Shown one piece after another: positions 23,651 through 37,115 of a DNA stretch of 64,000 nt. The DNA lies in NCBI RefSeq assembly GCF_043641665.1, contig NC_092190.1, positions 6,896,548 to 6,960,547 of the forward strand, given 5' to 3'. Both the position numbers and the translations under genes were made by a program. How positions within the stretch are numbered: position 1 is the stretch's first letter; the number at the start of each line of letters is the position of its first letter. The DNA is from Enoplosus armatus (Eukaryota > Chordata > Actinopteri > Centrarchiformes > Enoplosidae). The notes beneath the pieces were generated by a model. That model had not been told where the DNA came from. It was given only the letters and a program-made list of their open reading frames with translations, and made no database searches.

Positions 23651-26600
23651 TGTAGCGTACACAGTGTTATTCGTTTATCACATAAACCACTCAGAAATCA
23701 TCGCATTATAAAAGTCCGTATGAGCCAGTATTTCATAAAAATATAATGCATTGGAATAAATACAGAAAGGTTGTTGAATGAACCAGTACATAATAAAATG
23801 ATTGCGCAAACTGTTAGAATTCAACACATGACTTTTTTAATAGTTTTTAATAGTGTGCAGAAATCAGGTCACATTTACATATTCATATCACACGTTTCAT
23901 TTCCCTTTTTTAATATTTCTGTCTTGAAAGTGCCATTTTCAGAATAAGGAAAGAGAAAAAAACAAACACATAAATAAGTAAATACATTTAAAGGTAAGAT
24001 AAGAAGGAACTTTTTTTTATCCCAAGGGAAATTGTTTGCAGTAGTTGCAGTATAAGTGTAATAGTGCAAATATAAAATATAAGACATCAAAAAGGTGCCA
24101 ATCCAAAATATACATAATGCCAAAAATATAAACAGGTCATCTGTAAGGATTATTCTTGGTGAGTTGCATATAGATATGCATGAGAAGACATATACTGTCT
24201 ATAGCTATGTATACATACAAAATGTAACTGTGAACACATACCCTGAATGGTGAAGGTAACATGTACAGTCAAAAAAAACAACAGCTGTCATCACCATTAT
24301 CACATTCAACTCATGACTATTAAATGTAATCTCATCATTCTTATCATCATAGTGACGCATACTGGAGTATGGCTTTATTTTATAGCAATGTCTAATTTTA
24401 AAACCTTTTGACAAAATTTTAGTTCAATTTTATGGTGAGATGTTTCCCATTAAAGTTTCGAGACATGTTAGAAATACACTAAGCCATTTCTGTGTTTTGT
24501 TTTTGTTCTGTTTCTTTCTTCATTATAATGACCCAAAAGCTGCTCAAAGATACAAAAAAAAAAAAAGTTTTACCAAATCTTAGGAGCTTTTTACATTTTC
24601 CTGACACCCATTCTCTGTCTTTCACTAATGTGTTCTGTATTAAGCTGTTATACACAGGGCATTTCCATTGTTTTCATTATCATGAAATGGGATAAAAATC
24701 CCTAAAAGGCATGATCAATACCACACTTCATAGCAGGAGGTGGCGCATTTATTTAGTCTCACAAAGAAAGGTCGTGACTCACGTCTTTACAGACGAATCT
24801 GACCAAGATGGGAAGCGGACCGGAGAGTGGAGGACAAAGCAGAGGTGGAGAATAGTTTCCCCCTAATGGGCTGCTTGAAGCTGCCCCAGCACCCAGTTTC
24901 AGTGTCCAACAGAGAGAAAAATCTTTCAACAGGGACACAGTAATTCTCCTCCAACCTGTGTTCCAACAAGGGCTGAATCAATATATGGGGCCAATAAAGG
25001 ACTTTCTTTTAATAAAAACATATTTGTGGATCAATATTGTCCACCTCCAATGTCATAGATATCCAGTTTCATTCATTAGATCAGTACGAGATCTGTATTA
25101 CATCTGTTTGCAAGTATAATTAAAACTTAAGAAAACTAAATAGGAGTATGGGAGGGTGGATGTTGCATTGCTCAGATTATATAGGTGAAAACTGCTTTGT
25201 GTGCAGATCACCAACAAAGCACAATAAAATCTGACATGTTAAGGTCACTTCTGCTTTTTTACCTAATGTTGAGGCAGGGCCTGTGACAGAATCTACTTTT
25301 AATTTAATAATAGTTAATTAGGCCTTCATTTTTATATTATGATTACGTTACAACCTGAAATGCAGCTAACATGGAGTCAGGTAGTGTTGACCCCATTCTT
25401 CAAATGTGATTTAACTGATCCAGGTTAAAATGCTGTTATCAGGCTAAAATGATCCTATTAATTCTCATCCAGATAAAAGATTGATTTGTTGAACTTTATC
25501 TTGAGTAACAGTGCGCTCTTATCTTCAAATAAAGGCAACATGACTAGAGATTTGAGTTGGCGAGGTTCTCCGTCGTGGACGTGCAAGAAACTATTCAGTG
25601 GAAATCATGAGCCTGCTATAAAAATAAAATCTTACTTAAATCTCAGAAAATGCAGCTTTTATTGCATAAACAATTTTCAGCAAAGTGAGTTCTGCAGTTA
25701 ATCATTTAATACGTTTTAAATGCCATGTGTTCTGGCTCCATTAGTCTTTAAACAGTCAGAATATTTTAGTTGAGCTCAGGTGTTTTTAACACAACAAACT
25801 TTTATTTTGTTGTATATTTTATCGTGTATAAGTACAGGTGACTCTTCATTATGATAACTAAATTGTGATAATTACAACAGATCATAGTGATTTCTCAATT
25901 CCCTGCATGTTCTCTTCTAAAGTCATAGAAGAGAACATGCTTTCATTATGAATCTAAGAAAGCAAGACATTTGTATTTGAACCCTAAAACTTCATTATCC
26001 AGCTAACTGTCAGTAAGGTGATTCACGTCAAATTGTCAACATTCTCATCTGGATGGTTTTCCACATACGAAGGACTTGAATATGTTCGGGATAATATTCA
26101 CAGTGAAATACTGAAAAATGCCATTTTCTTAATGTTTTGTTAGGAAGGGTAAATTAGAGTAAAATTACTGATTATCAGGAGCTCCAATCCAAGAAAAATC
26201 ATCAGCTCTCAAAAGCCCATTTGAAGAAAACCCCAGTTGGACCTCCTCCTCCTCCTTTCTCTGAATGCTCTTTGTCTGAATTTGTTTCAAAAGTTTTCCC
26301 CAGTGAAGGAGAGGAGGGCCAGTCCGCCCTAATGGGATTTACTATGTTACTCTCTCTGCAGCATTGTTGCAGGATAATTGTCCAATATAAATCTTCTGAC
26401 TTTTCTTTTCTTTTCAGAATGTATTAATTCTGGAAACATAAATGAAGACAGGAACATCTTATTACAGTGTTTGACATGAATTCTATCCAACACAAAATAA
26501 AAAAAAATGTTTATTGAAGAAAATGTTATTATATTTCTGCCTTTTTTTATAACCATTTCCATTCAGCTTTTGTCATAATTTCACATAAAAAAAAAGAATG

Positions 26601-27289
26601 AATGGAAATCCAGTTAGTGGTGGTTATGACTTAGTCCACTATCTTTGCAGCTTTGTGTAGCTGCATCTGAACTTTAGAAACCCTTTCAGGATAAGTGCCT
26701 GTGCCTGGATATGGGGATTGATGGAACAAATAAGCATCAACTTTAGGAATAAGACCATCTCTGTCCATGTGGCTCCATCATTTTCCATCTAACAGCAATC
26801 TCACGCCCCCCTTCCCTTGACTCATGCACTCAGGTCTGTCTCTGTCCTGTCAGTCTTGCCTATTTCCTGTTTTATTTTGATCATACCATCTTCGAGTGAT
26901 GACTAAATTATGATTAGATTTAAGGATGTGCAGTGCTTTCATCTGCCTAGTGCGTTGTTTAATATTGCCCCCCCAACCCCTCTCGAACCGCCACCCCGAC
27001 CCCCGAAACACACACAACACAATAGCCATCTACCTCAACTCACTCACCCGCTATTGAAGAGCAGAGTGGCTGCTTGGTTCCCATGGAAACACTGCGTGTG
27101 TATGTGTGTGTTCAATAAATGTTTCTCCCTCGCTGACATTAAGTCGGACTATGCACACACACAAAAACACAGGTTGATTTTTTAATATGCAAATACTCTG
27201 CTCACCTCTAATGCAACATGTGTGCTGCTGCATTACACATCTTCAAATGAACTGAGAGGATTAACAGGGGCAATCATTGAAACACTACT

Positions 27290-27690
27290 AAGTGTTTTTC
27301 ACCCCAAATTTTTCAAGTCTGTCTTAAAATGCTAGTCAGGTGCCCATGTGAACATTGAAATAGGTTTGCTTGCTCTAATTATTTCTCCGGTTCATACTGG
27401 CCATTAAAAGATTCTTTCTTAAATGGGCTTTCAATGTAAGTGATGGGGGACAAACATCTACAGTCATTGCTTTGCAAGCTCACTTCTTTCTAACTCCACA
27501 CCCCCAGATTTTATTCATTTTCAAACTTGTAGTCTTCAGCCCCAAACGGCGCTGACTGAAGTGATGTCACTTGAGGACATTTATCAGACTTCATGCAGCT
27601 CCCTCTGGAGCCACAAACGGCTTTATACTACTTTTTCCACAAATGCAGTATTCCGACTTTGATGTGTGATATCAGTCGAATTCCCCTTTA
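27290..27690. repeat. Interspersed teleost repeat, family C (CAGGTGCCCATGTGAACATT type)
   Basis: Contains TCTGTCTTAAAATGCTAGTC, AGGTGCCCATGTGAACATTG, TTCATACTGGCCATTAAAAG and GTAAGTGATGGGGGACAAAC. Partial copies occur at 42418-42615 and 48690-48930, so the family is visible within this window. Confidence 0.6.
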
Positions 27691-28318
27691 AGATGCAATG
27701 CATTGAGCATCTTCAGCCACTGTACAATCAAGACTATAACCTACCTGTAATTTCACACAGGTGTATGAAAGACACATCCAAACAGAGTTGTAAACTTTCA
27801 GATTGTGATAACAGGTAAGCGAAGGGACAAAGGACAAACTAATGCATTTACAATAGGTCCAGTCTATGCCCCCTGTGGCAATCTGACAATAGAGAAAAAA
27901 TGAACAAACCACTGCCATAAAACAAAGACAACTTTTAGACTGACAGATTGTTAAACCTGAAAACCTGACCAGGACCAGACTACTTCATTGGAATAACTTT
28001 TCATGGTAACTTAGGTCAGACTTATTTAAACTGAGTTTCCTACAAAAACGACGGCCTTAACTGGTAATCTTGCTTCATGAAACATCCCTCTTGTGTGTTT
28101 GGCTATATCATTATGGCAGATTACTGTAAGGGGATGAAGAAGAAGAGATTTAGCTGTTGTCAACCATCCTGCTGTTTGTTTTAATGGTTCAGTATCGAGG
28201 TGAGCATTTAGAAAACGATCTGAAAACACACGGTGTTTGACATGATAACAGCTATTTCAAATTTATCCCAGACACATGTGTGTGTGTATTTAGTGTCCAT
28301 TGAACAGCACAATACCAA

Positions 28319-28320
<2 letters not shown>

Positions 28321-28380
<60 letters not shown>
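28321..28380. repeat. (TG)n microsatellite
   Basis: About 27 TG units ending in TATGTG. Confidence 0.95.
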
Positions 28381-28381
<1 letters not shown>

Positions 28382-28601
28382 TCAGCCCTGGCACCACACG
28401 TCTCATTCACACCTAATGATCGTAGCCTCTCACTGGCAGCCATCTCTCCTCCCAGACCAAATCCAATTACCGGGGACAATAGAAAGCAGCTCCAGGCTCA
28501 GGACTCCATCAGCTCCTCTGTGCTGCTGCTCCCTGCTCCGAGACTCCTGCTGGACCCCTAATCATGTCGAGGGTCCACAAGGGCCACAAAGTACACCTGT
28601 A

Positions 28602-28661
<60 letters not shown>

Positions 28662-28890
28662 TACAAGTACAAAGAGCAACACAAATACAAACACATATCA
28701 AGACACACGAGTATGAGAAAAAAGATACAAGCAAATATAAATAACAACATATAACATACAACCAAACACAGATGTAACTGATGCAACAAGAAAACACAAA
28801 TAAAGCATAATAAAGTAACACAAGCAAATATAAACAAATATGCAAATACAAAATTAAAGCAAATAAAACAACACAAGCACAAATGCAAAC
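28602..28890. repeat. (AC)n microsatellite grading into A/C-rich cryptic simple sequence
   Basis: About 29 AC units (28603-28660), followed by about 230 bp built from degenerate ACAAATA- and CAAGCAAATA-like words. The translated frames through it are low complexity and not a gene. Confidence 0.85.
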
Positions 28891-29749
28891 ACATGTAAAC
28901 ATGACACTGAATATTGCTAACTTCCAGTACAACCCAATAAATTCAATATTTATCTAATATTCTTCAGTCATTCGTAGTCTGTCCAACACACAAACACATT
29001 TTATAGCAACACATGGTTCACTTCTCAATGGCTCCATCTAGTGGCTCAAACATGAAACAACAACAGTTTATTCTAGATTGAATCAGAATGAATTCAGCAA
29101 TCCTCCTAACAAACTTTTTTGAAAATCACAGTGAATATCAGTTACACAAAAGCATAGCTTTTCAGTTCAGTCTTGAACAAACAGCAGTTGACAAAACTCA
29201 GGTTTAATTAGAGTTTGATTTGAGACTTAATGCTTATACATATATGGACAAAGTGTTCAGAATAGAATAGAAATTTGAACATCTGCAATGCCATGACAAC
29301 CGGGCATGCTGAGTAAGATTATATGATATGATTGAAAGCTCCAGAACAGATCTTAAACTGAGATTATTTTGTCAAGAGACATAAAGTTGTTTAGGTCCTC
29401 AAAAGAAGGTACAGATATAGTTTCTTTCAATTCAAAATCTATTGTTTCTGTGAATTGATTAAAAGAAAATAATGATTTCAGATGGGATAAATTTTCAAGT
29501 TGACAGAACTAATTTCAAGGTTCAAGGTCAATAATCAAGAGTGGCTTTCTTTTTTCCTCCATTCAGAAATGAATCTGTTTAATCCTTGATAACATTTGCA
29601 GGATTAGCCTGAGGCACTAATATGTTCATCAAGAAAACAGATGGAAAGTGAATTAAAATTAAGTCAGTTATCAATAAGTAATTTATTGAGTTTTTTGACA
29701 CGTTTCTTATTGATGAAAGACGCGCTCAGTGAGATTGTGTTGCGCTTCA

Positions 29750-29872
29750 GAAGATCCACGAGATGCCGCAAACTGGATAGGAAATCATCGGTCGTTTACT
29801 TTTATTTTGAAAGTTATAACCGGATATGCTGCGGGTTACCACGGTGATTTTAACATTCGTAGCTGAGGCAAC
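29750..29872 (+). promoter_or_regulatory. dnajc15: dnajc15 promoter and 5' UTR region
   Basis: A TATA-less stretch directly upstream of the start codon, with CpGs, and the initiator context GAGGCAACATGGCG around the ATG, a YY1-type start element. The transcription start itself cannot be placed. Confidence 0.45.
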
Positions 29873-32051
29873 ATGGCGAAGCCCGGTGGGGTGACCATGG
29901 ATGACATGATGCGACATGCTGAATATACTCCAAAAACAAGCGTGAGGAGTGACGCAGATATAGACAGGCGGCTGGTAAGAATCTGTTTTTTACACTGAAG
30001 ACATCTGTGGAGTTAGTCAAACTAAACCAGGCTGGGTTTTATCTGCTAAAGCGTGTTGGGTAACCTGAATGACCGCTAACGTAACGTAACGTCATTGCTC
30101 TTCCTTTAGCTAGCGAACTAACTAGCTAAAGTAAACACTGGGGATTGGTTTTTCCTGTAACGCTAACCAGTGGTTCGACATACGTTAGCTTTCTGGACAA
30201 CTTGGTAAATATTTTAGTAACTCGCGACCGTTTAAACCGCAGGAGGCAGTTAAACCAAACATGAATATTCATTGCAACTTAACGAACTTAGCTAGTCACA
30301 AGTGGGAAACCTAAAGACGTGATGTCTATAAGTTTAGATTTACATTTATGCTAACACAACACAATCTATAGCTAGATGATCAGTCTGACAAAAGAGCCCT
30401 TAAAATCATCAAGGATATATGGACAGTAACCTTACTAATTAATGAATTAACGCGATTGTATAATTCTGTTGCAGGTTAAACCACAATGTCAGGACCTCTT
30501 GTGACAATACATGCAAATGTTCAGACAATCGGTTATATCCATATCACATAAGGTGCTCATTTTGCAGTGGATAGATGAGCTTTTACTACTTCGAATGTAG
30601 AAGAAGATGAGCTGACTGGGATAGAAACACCTTTTTGGAAAACTTTGTTTAGAATTTAGCCAGTGTGTTGTTGCTGTGGAACTCCGTCTATTGACTTACG
30701 GACGTACTCTTTAACATTTACTACTTTTTACTTCTCTTTTCCACAAATGATCACTATTGGACAACATCAGACAAATCACTGGCAAACAGGTATCAAACAG
30801 CCAGGTTTTTTTGTGGAGATTGACTTGCAGCTCTGTGCACCGTGGATCAGTAAGTAAGTAACTGTGTTATATGACCCGTCTAACCCAGTGTGGTAACTGC
30901 TGCATGTTTTGTTTTTGGTGACAGGGAGGGACTCTGATTGCAGTCGGTCTTGGTGTGGCTGCTGCAGGTTTTGCAGGTAAGAGTTTGATACCAGATCAGT
31001 GATTTGCCATGATAATATTATCTGGATGTACATGTATAGTATTCTTTTTCAGTATTGCAGTATTCTTATTATTATTTTTACATTCACTCTTTCGTGAGAG
31101 ACGTTTTCACTACTTTGCTTTTTGTTTGCTCGCTTTTCATTTGGAAATGTATTTGGTTTGAAACTGTTTCATGTGTCTTGTGTTTGATCCGCAGGCCGTT
31201 ATGCATTCCAGCTGTGGAAGCCTCTTGGACAAGTCTTCTCTGAAACTGTCAAGAAGATGCCATCATCAGTGAGTAATTCACCTCCTATGCATCTGCCGTG
31301 ATGTTCATATCTAGTCCTATCGTGCTAAATTTTACATCTTACTTTTCAGTTTGATAGATTTAGCTGTACTGAGAAAACCCTGGCATTGTTTCACATTCTC
31401 TGATTATGTCGGAAAATAGTACAGACTAACAAATAAAACAAACAAAATACAAATGAACCAGTTAAGTTCATACTATTGAGAATCAAGCCTGTAATCCTTT
31501 TCTGTCACCACAGGCTTTCTCATCATATTACAAAGGAGGTTTTGAGCAGAAGATGTCCAAACGAGAGGCCAGCCTCGTTCTTGGCATCAGGTAATAATTG
31601 GATGTGTTGTAGTTAATATTTCTGTACTTTCCTTCAGTGTGTGTCTCTCACTGCTCAGAGGAACGTTATGATTGCTCACGTGGATGTACTATTTGTTTCA
31701 TGTCCAGTCCAACCAGCACTAAGGCCAAGTTACGTGAGGCCCATCGGAGGATCATGATCCTGAACCATCCAGATAAAGGTGAGCCTAAACTCTGACCCTC
31801 AAAGTGACAAAGACAAAAGTAAGATGTCTATAAGACTGCAGCGCAGGATGATAAATGAATCAGAATTTTCCTAATTTTCCGGAAGAATCCCCATGGAACC
31901 CATTATTAACGTTAAATGATGTTCAAAAAAGTTAAAGGAGTGATCACAGATCAGGCTAAACCTTGTGTGCGTGTGTGCAGGTGGGTCACCGTATCTCGCC
32001 GCCAAGATCAACGAGGCCAAAGACCTTTTGGATAAGGAGACCCGGCGATGA
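29873..32051 (+). CDS. dnajc15: DnaJ homolog subfamily C member 15 (DNAJC15/MCJ)
   Basis: Six exons: 29873-29974, 30925-30976, 31195-31268, 31514-31590, 31708-31778 and 31981-32051. All have GT-AG introns and the joined frame gives 148 aa ending in TGA. The N-terminal segment (about 1-35, with DADIDRRL) is the DNAJC15-specific extension absent from DNAJC19. A single transmembrane helix follows (about 37-57, [17 protein letters not shown]), then a matrix-facing linker ([18 protein letters not shown]) and a C-terminal short J domain with the HPD triad at 122-124 in LNHPDKGG. Human DNAJC15 is 150 aa. The family stimulates mtHsp70 at the TIM23 import motor and restrains respiratory complex I. The downstream neighbour sestd1 converges on it. 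Confidence 0.95.
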
Positions 32052-32572
32052 CCTGCGCTGTTAACGAACATTTTAAAGATGTCCCTCACCTTGTGCATCA
32101 TGTCACCTCTGTAGTGCTGCTCCATCAACAGACACCACAACCGAGGCATCCACTCAGGCTCCTGGGAGATGGCAAAATAAATAGTTTCAGTACATTTGAC
32201 AGTTTAACAAGGTTACTTAACTTATTTTCAACTTAGTTTGTCAACATTGTGAACATATAAATACGTTTGTCATCCAGGAGTTGAAGGATGTTGCCTTGAA
32301 ATGACAATGACAGTCATTTTGAATGAGAGTTTAGGTGTTAAAATTTAAGGCGTGGGTGAAGTTGTAGAGTCGCCCTCTAGTGGTAGCTGTTACATCAACA
32401 AGAAATAGCTTAAAAGGGTACTGCTGCTGGCTTCATGACTTGCAGTGTATAAAATGTTGTTATGAGTGTACTAATGTAAGCATATATGGTATTATGTAAT
32501 GATGTCATCTATTTAAGGAACAGAATAATACATTCAAATATTTCCATGTTAAGTCGTGAAAAACATTTTTTA

Positions 32573-32578
32573 AATAAA
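32573..32578 (+). terminator. dnajc15 polyadenylation signal
   Basis: AATAAA 522 nt after the stop codon. A second AATAAA lies at about 32673, so two 3' ends are possible. The 3' UTR contains no repeat that I recognise. Confidence 0.6.
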
Positions 32579-33039
32579 CTTCATTTGAAAACATACACAG
32601 TAGTTGTGTGTTTGTATTAGAATGAGTGACTGTGGGCAGGTCAGCTTCTACCTACATGAACCAGGTTGACTGAATAAAGTATTTTTATTACAATAGTGTC
32701 TCCCTCAGTGTGTGGCCGAAGTGTTAGGCTTTCTTCTCTTCATAACAAATGGCCCAGCCACTCAGTCAGAGTCAGTTTTAGCTCGCGGGTGTTTTTTTGA
32801 ATATGGTCAATATGGTTTCTCTTACCCTGATTACGGAAACTAGGTGTCATATATATGACATTTAAAAGTTCAGATTACAGCAGAAAGCAGACCAACATCC
32901 TGAAGTACATCTAAACAAAATGAGTAAACAGGTAACTTACCTGGTGTCAGGCAGCCATTTTCTTTTCATGTTTTATAATTATTCTATTTTGTTGATGTAA
33001 CCAATTTTCTTTCTTTTATTCTTAAAGAAAAAAGCAGAC

Positions 33040-34749
33040 AAATAACTTCAAAACGCTTCTTTATTTAGAGGATGATGTCATTGGACGGAGAGAGGACACA
33101 AAGCAAGACACAGTATTTAGCGGTTACACTTACAGCAGCAGTTATTGGTCAAAAATACCAACCAATTACAGCGAGGTTTGCTTGGAGAAAAAAAGTCAAA
33201 TAAATAAAAAAAGGAATCTGTCCTGTTAGGGTTAGGGTCCTGACGTTACCATGTCGGGAAAATGACCACCAGGCCCAGAGCTTCCAGTGTGTACCACTGG
33301 ACTGCCGTCAGAGGTCACCTCAGTCCCTGTGGTCAATCTGGACCAGAGCAAGCAGCCCGGGTCTGACATCCATCATGAAGGCAGAGGGTTTGTTTAGAGC
33401 AGCGGAGTGGTCGGAGCATCTGGGTCCTTGAAAGACGAAAGCATCATGGGTGCATTAATGTTACAACTATGTTGACTAGAAGTCCCGCAGTCACCAAGAA
33501 ACGTCTTTCCTTGGTGTGTGTTTCCACTTGTGTATTTAATTGGTCAAATCTGTAATTGCCAAAATATGGAGGTGTCTAAAAAGAAATAATAATAATTTGT
33601 GCGCAAAATGTAATAATTCAAAACCTGAATCCACATCAGTCCAACAGTCCCAAGTGTGAAGGTTACACACAAGACAAGACTAACGGCATGACGCTGATGA
33701 TTTGTGAAATTATTAAATTGTGAGCACAAATTAGTTTTTTTTTCTTCCCATGACACCTCCTGGGCTACGAACCAAAAAGAACAGATTTAAGTTGTTTTAA
33801 CTTTTCTGCAACGTTAGTGCAGAAATTGATCGCAAAGTGTTGGTACCAACTGACAACGCCTGTGCTGTAATTTGATCAGAGCAACATCTGTGTGGGGAGG
33901 CACTACAATAGTTTGTTATAGCACTTTTTTTGAACCCACTATCTGTGAACTCAGCGCTCAGAGTAACATACGGGTTGCTGAGGCCACACGGCATTACTCA
34001 TTTCTGTGAGTTTTGATAGTCTGATCATTTGCTATCAGCACATTTAGACCCACAAATCACAGACTAGCCCCCCCTCCTTTGTATAAAGCAGGACGAACAC
34101 AGCGCTGAGTGTGTGGGAGCTGCCGATGACTCAGCAGATGTTGAAATAACACTAACGAAACGTAACATCTAGTGGGAAGTCGGAGGAGGCACAGACAGAA
34201 ACCTTGTTAGCCATGTTAGCACCATGGAAGCTCGGCCCACTTAGGAGAACAAGTGGCATGCTGGGAAAGAGGAGGCGGCATTAGGTAGGTATTAGGAGTA
34301 TTCTTATCCAAACTGGTTACTTTACAGTCGATCGTCATCAACAGATAATCCATGACATGAATATTAATAATTCCAGTAAATACTAAGTTCCAGTATTTTA
34401 CACTTGTGGTCCAGCGGGTCACATTTGGATGGAAATCTGCTGGATCACTTAACGGCAGAAAAACAGTTAGAGGGCGCTGTAACTCCGGAGCAAACAGTCA
34501 CACCACATCCAACATGTTTGTCCTCTTTCAGGGAGGATAAGCAGTGAGGCTGATGGAAAACGTAGTCTTAATGTAAAGAAATACCATCCGTAAGAATAAC
34601 CTACTGCTGCAGTGAGACAGAAGCAACCAATCGGGGGCTTTCGTGGCTCGGGGAGAACACATCGGAGGTTTTCGGTGGAAATTAAAATCAGCAGCCCTTC
34701 GTTAACGAGCTTCATTAAGGCTGCTCGGTTTAACGTCATCAGTGATCCA
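33040..34749 (-). other. sestd1: sestd1 3' UTR
   Basis: Runs from the TAA stop to the polyadenylation signal with no splice evidence. It contains two tandem TTAGGG hexamers near 33225-33237 (on the plus strand) and several AT-rich stretches. No coding exon is seen. Confidence 0.55.
33060..33065 (-). terminator. sestd1 polyadenylation signal
   Basis: Minus-strand AATAAA in TCTAAATAAAGAAGC, giving a sestd1 3' UTR of about 1.7 kb (34749 down to about 33040). The stretch between this site and the dnajc15 site is about 0.5 kb and holds only AT-rich sequence. Confidence 0.6.
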
Positions 34750-36846
34750 TTAGCAGTCCTGCGTAGCCCTCTCTAAGTCTTCCTCCTGTTGCCCCGCCTC
34801 CTCCTCCTCCTCTTCCTCCTCATCTTGCTCCTCTTTCTCGCTCAGTTCCTCTCCGATCACGTCTAGCCGTGCCTCTTGCCCGTTTAGCACCTCCTCTTCC
34901 TCCTCCTCGTCATTATGAATCCCCGCCTCCTGCAGCTGCAGCCGCCGCTCCTCCACCAGCAGGAGGCGCTCTCTGACGGCCTCGGCTGCCACTGCCGTGT
35001 CGCTGGGGCTCCCAAAGTACTGCTCGCTCCTGAAGCAACAACAATTCGAGTTAGGAGTTTGTATTATATGAAGTTTATGTGTGTACTTGCATTTATCACA
35101 GTGTGGTAAATCAATATGTTCAGATTAACAATGGATCATGACTCTATAGAGCTTTACAGCACCTTTATTTGACAGTCCATCATGAAGAGGCAGACAGGAA
35201 ACAAGGGGAGAGAGACAGATATGTCTCACCACTCTCATAGCAGCTGTTTTCAGTTATAAAGCTCTAAAAACCCACTGTACACCACATGGCAAACAATCAA
35301 TTTAGTGAAGCTGGTGAAGAAAGTTGAGCATTTAGCAGCTAAAGAGCCAGATGTCTTTCTCAGGAGTTGTTAGAGACCAAAAAACACAGTTGAAAGAGAG
35401 TGAAAATTGGACATTTGCCAGGCAGCCAGACACACAACTCAGGCTGAGTGCTAATGTCGCCCTGAATATCTGCTGGATGTGTAAATAACAAGTTCACCAT
35501 ATCAACTTTAGAGATGATAGGTCAGTCTTGTGTTCACAGCTCGTTTCTGCTGCCCCCAAGTGGCCATGTTGAAGTATAGGACTGGAGTGAGGCATGTAGT
35601 GTAAGTCTCCAGGGAATGTATATCAGTGCAGTGTCCTCCAAAGTGACAAAAACAGATTTGTGTGTGTGTGTATACGTACCCATCAGGGAAGATAACAGGC
35701 ATGGTCAGTTTGTCCAGCAGAGTTTTCCCCGAAGAGTCGACTTCATCCAGAGACTCCGCGTCCACACATTCCTGCTGTAACACCTGAAAGACAGTAAAAC
35801 ATGTACTGAAGGTAAATTTGTACTTTCGACACCTGTGCGGCTGCAATGGTGTGCGAGAGTTCGTCAGCTGCTTCTACAAGCGCACCGACACGTGAGCCGA
35901 CTGCCATTGTTACTATCTACCCAACATCAGGTGATAATATCGGCCTGCCGATGCACAGATCGAGCTCCGGCCTCTGCATCCACACACAGCTGCTGCAACA
36001 CCTGACACGTGGCACAGGGAGGTCTCTCTCTCTTTCAGCCTGTCTTACCCTCTCGGCGGCAGTGTGGAAGCTCAGAGCCAGCTCCAGTCTCTGTTGTCTC
36101 TCCTCCCCGCTGACGCTGAACTGTTTCCAGACTCGGTTGAGTCTCGGCAGAGTGTCTCCGGACGAGCGCGTCGTACATCGCAGAGACTGACAGAGGACGA
36201 CGGTCGCCTGCAGCAGCTGACGGCCGTAATCATAGGTGCTCTGAAGGAAGAGACAAACAGAGAGACAGAGTTATTGTTAGTCTGTCTGTTATTGTTTTGT
36301 TTTCACGAGTATTTCGCCCTTCCTCGTCTCTTAAAGTTGCATGGCTCTGGGGAATGTTGGTCACTTTGGTACAGAATGAAGTTGTACAGCATGGATGTGG
36401 ACAATTTAATGTTGTAATTTTGCAGTTTTGATAGCTTTGTAACTTTGCAGTCAGTTTGTCTGTGTGGAGCAGTGGATCTCAACATGGGGGCACAGTGAAA
36501 GCTGGATAAATGCTTTGGTACTAGGACCGGCTGAACTGGATCAGCATCTCGTCTCGTGACAGATTTTGTTTGATGACAATGTTGAACAATTGCATCATAA
36601 TAAGCTACGACAGTAAAATTGTTAATTGTGGGTGTGAACTACTATTCAAAGTTGCTCTAATCAATATGTTTCATATGAACAATAGTTGAAATGACAATGA
36701 GTAGTCTGGAAAAGTCTCACCTGAGCGACGTCCACAAACTTCCTGTGTTTGTCCAACATGGTCCTGGTCTCCTGAGACTCATCACCCAGTCTGACGTGAG
36801 TCTTCAACAGGGCGTCCAACAGCTCGCCAAGCCACTCCACTGCCTG

Positions 36847-36889
<43 letters not shown>

Positions 36890-37059
36890 ACACAAAGATC
36901 ATCATCTCATCAATACAGTATTGTGTGTGTGTGTGTGTGCGTGTGTGTTTCTGTGTGTCGTTGTTGGTCCTACCTGTAAAGCATCCTCTTCACATTTGAA
37001 CAGTTGGACCATCTGCAGCATCTTCAGCCTCCTCACGTCCACCATGTCCTCACACCTGC

Positions 37060-37115
<56 letters not shown>

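Larger units (their letters stand above)
23651..29750. other. Intergenic region between divergent plekhm3 and dnajc15
   Basis: About 6 kb, AT-rich, with no exon I can support. It contains a family-C repeat (27290-27690), (TG)n at 28321 and (AC)n at 28603, and an A/C-rich cryptic simple stretch to about 28890. Short open frames here are not protein-like. Confidence 0.6.

Noticed and set aside
29873..32051. Assignment of this gene to dnajc19
   Set aside because: The N-terminal extension with DADIDRR and the [23 protein letters not shown] wording follow DNAJC15, not DNAJC19.
33225..33237. TTAGGG hexamers as telomeric DNA
   Set aside because: Only two copies in a 3' UTR; chance level.
35846..36417. 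Plus-strand ORFs of 114 and 117 codons
   Set aside because: They are antisense shadows of the sestd1 exon 36240-36049 and its flanks.
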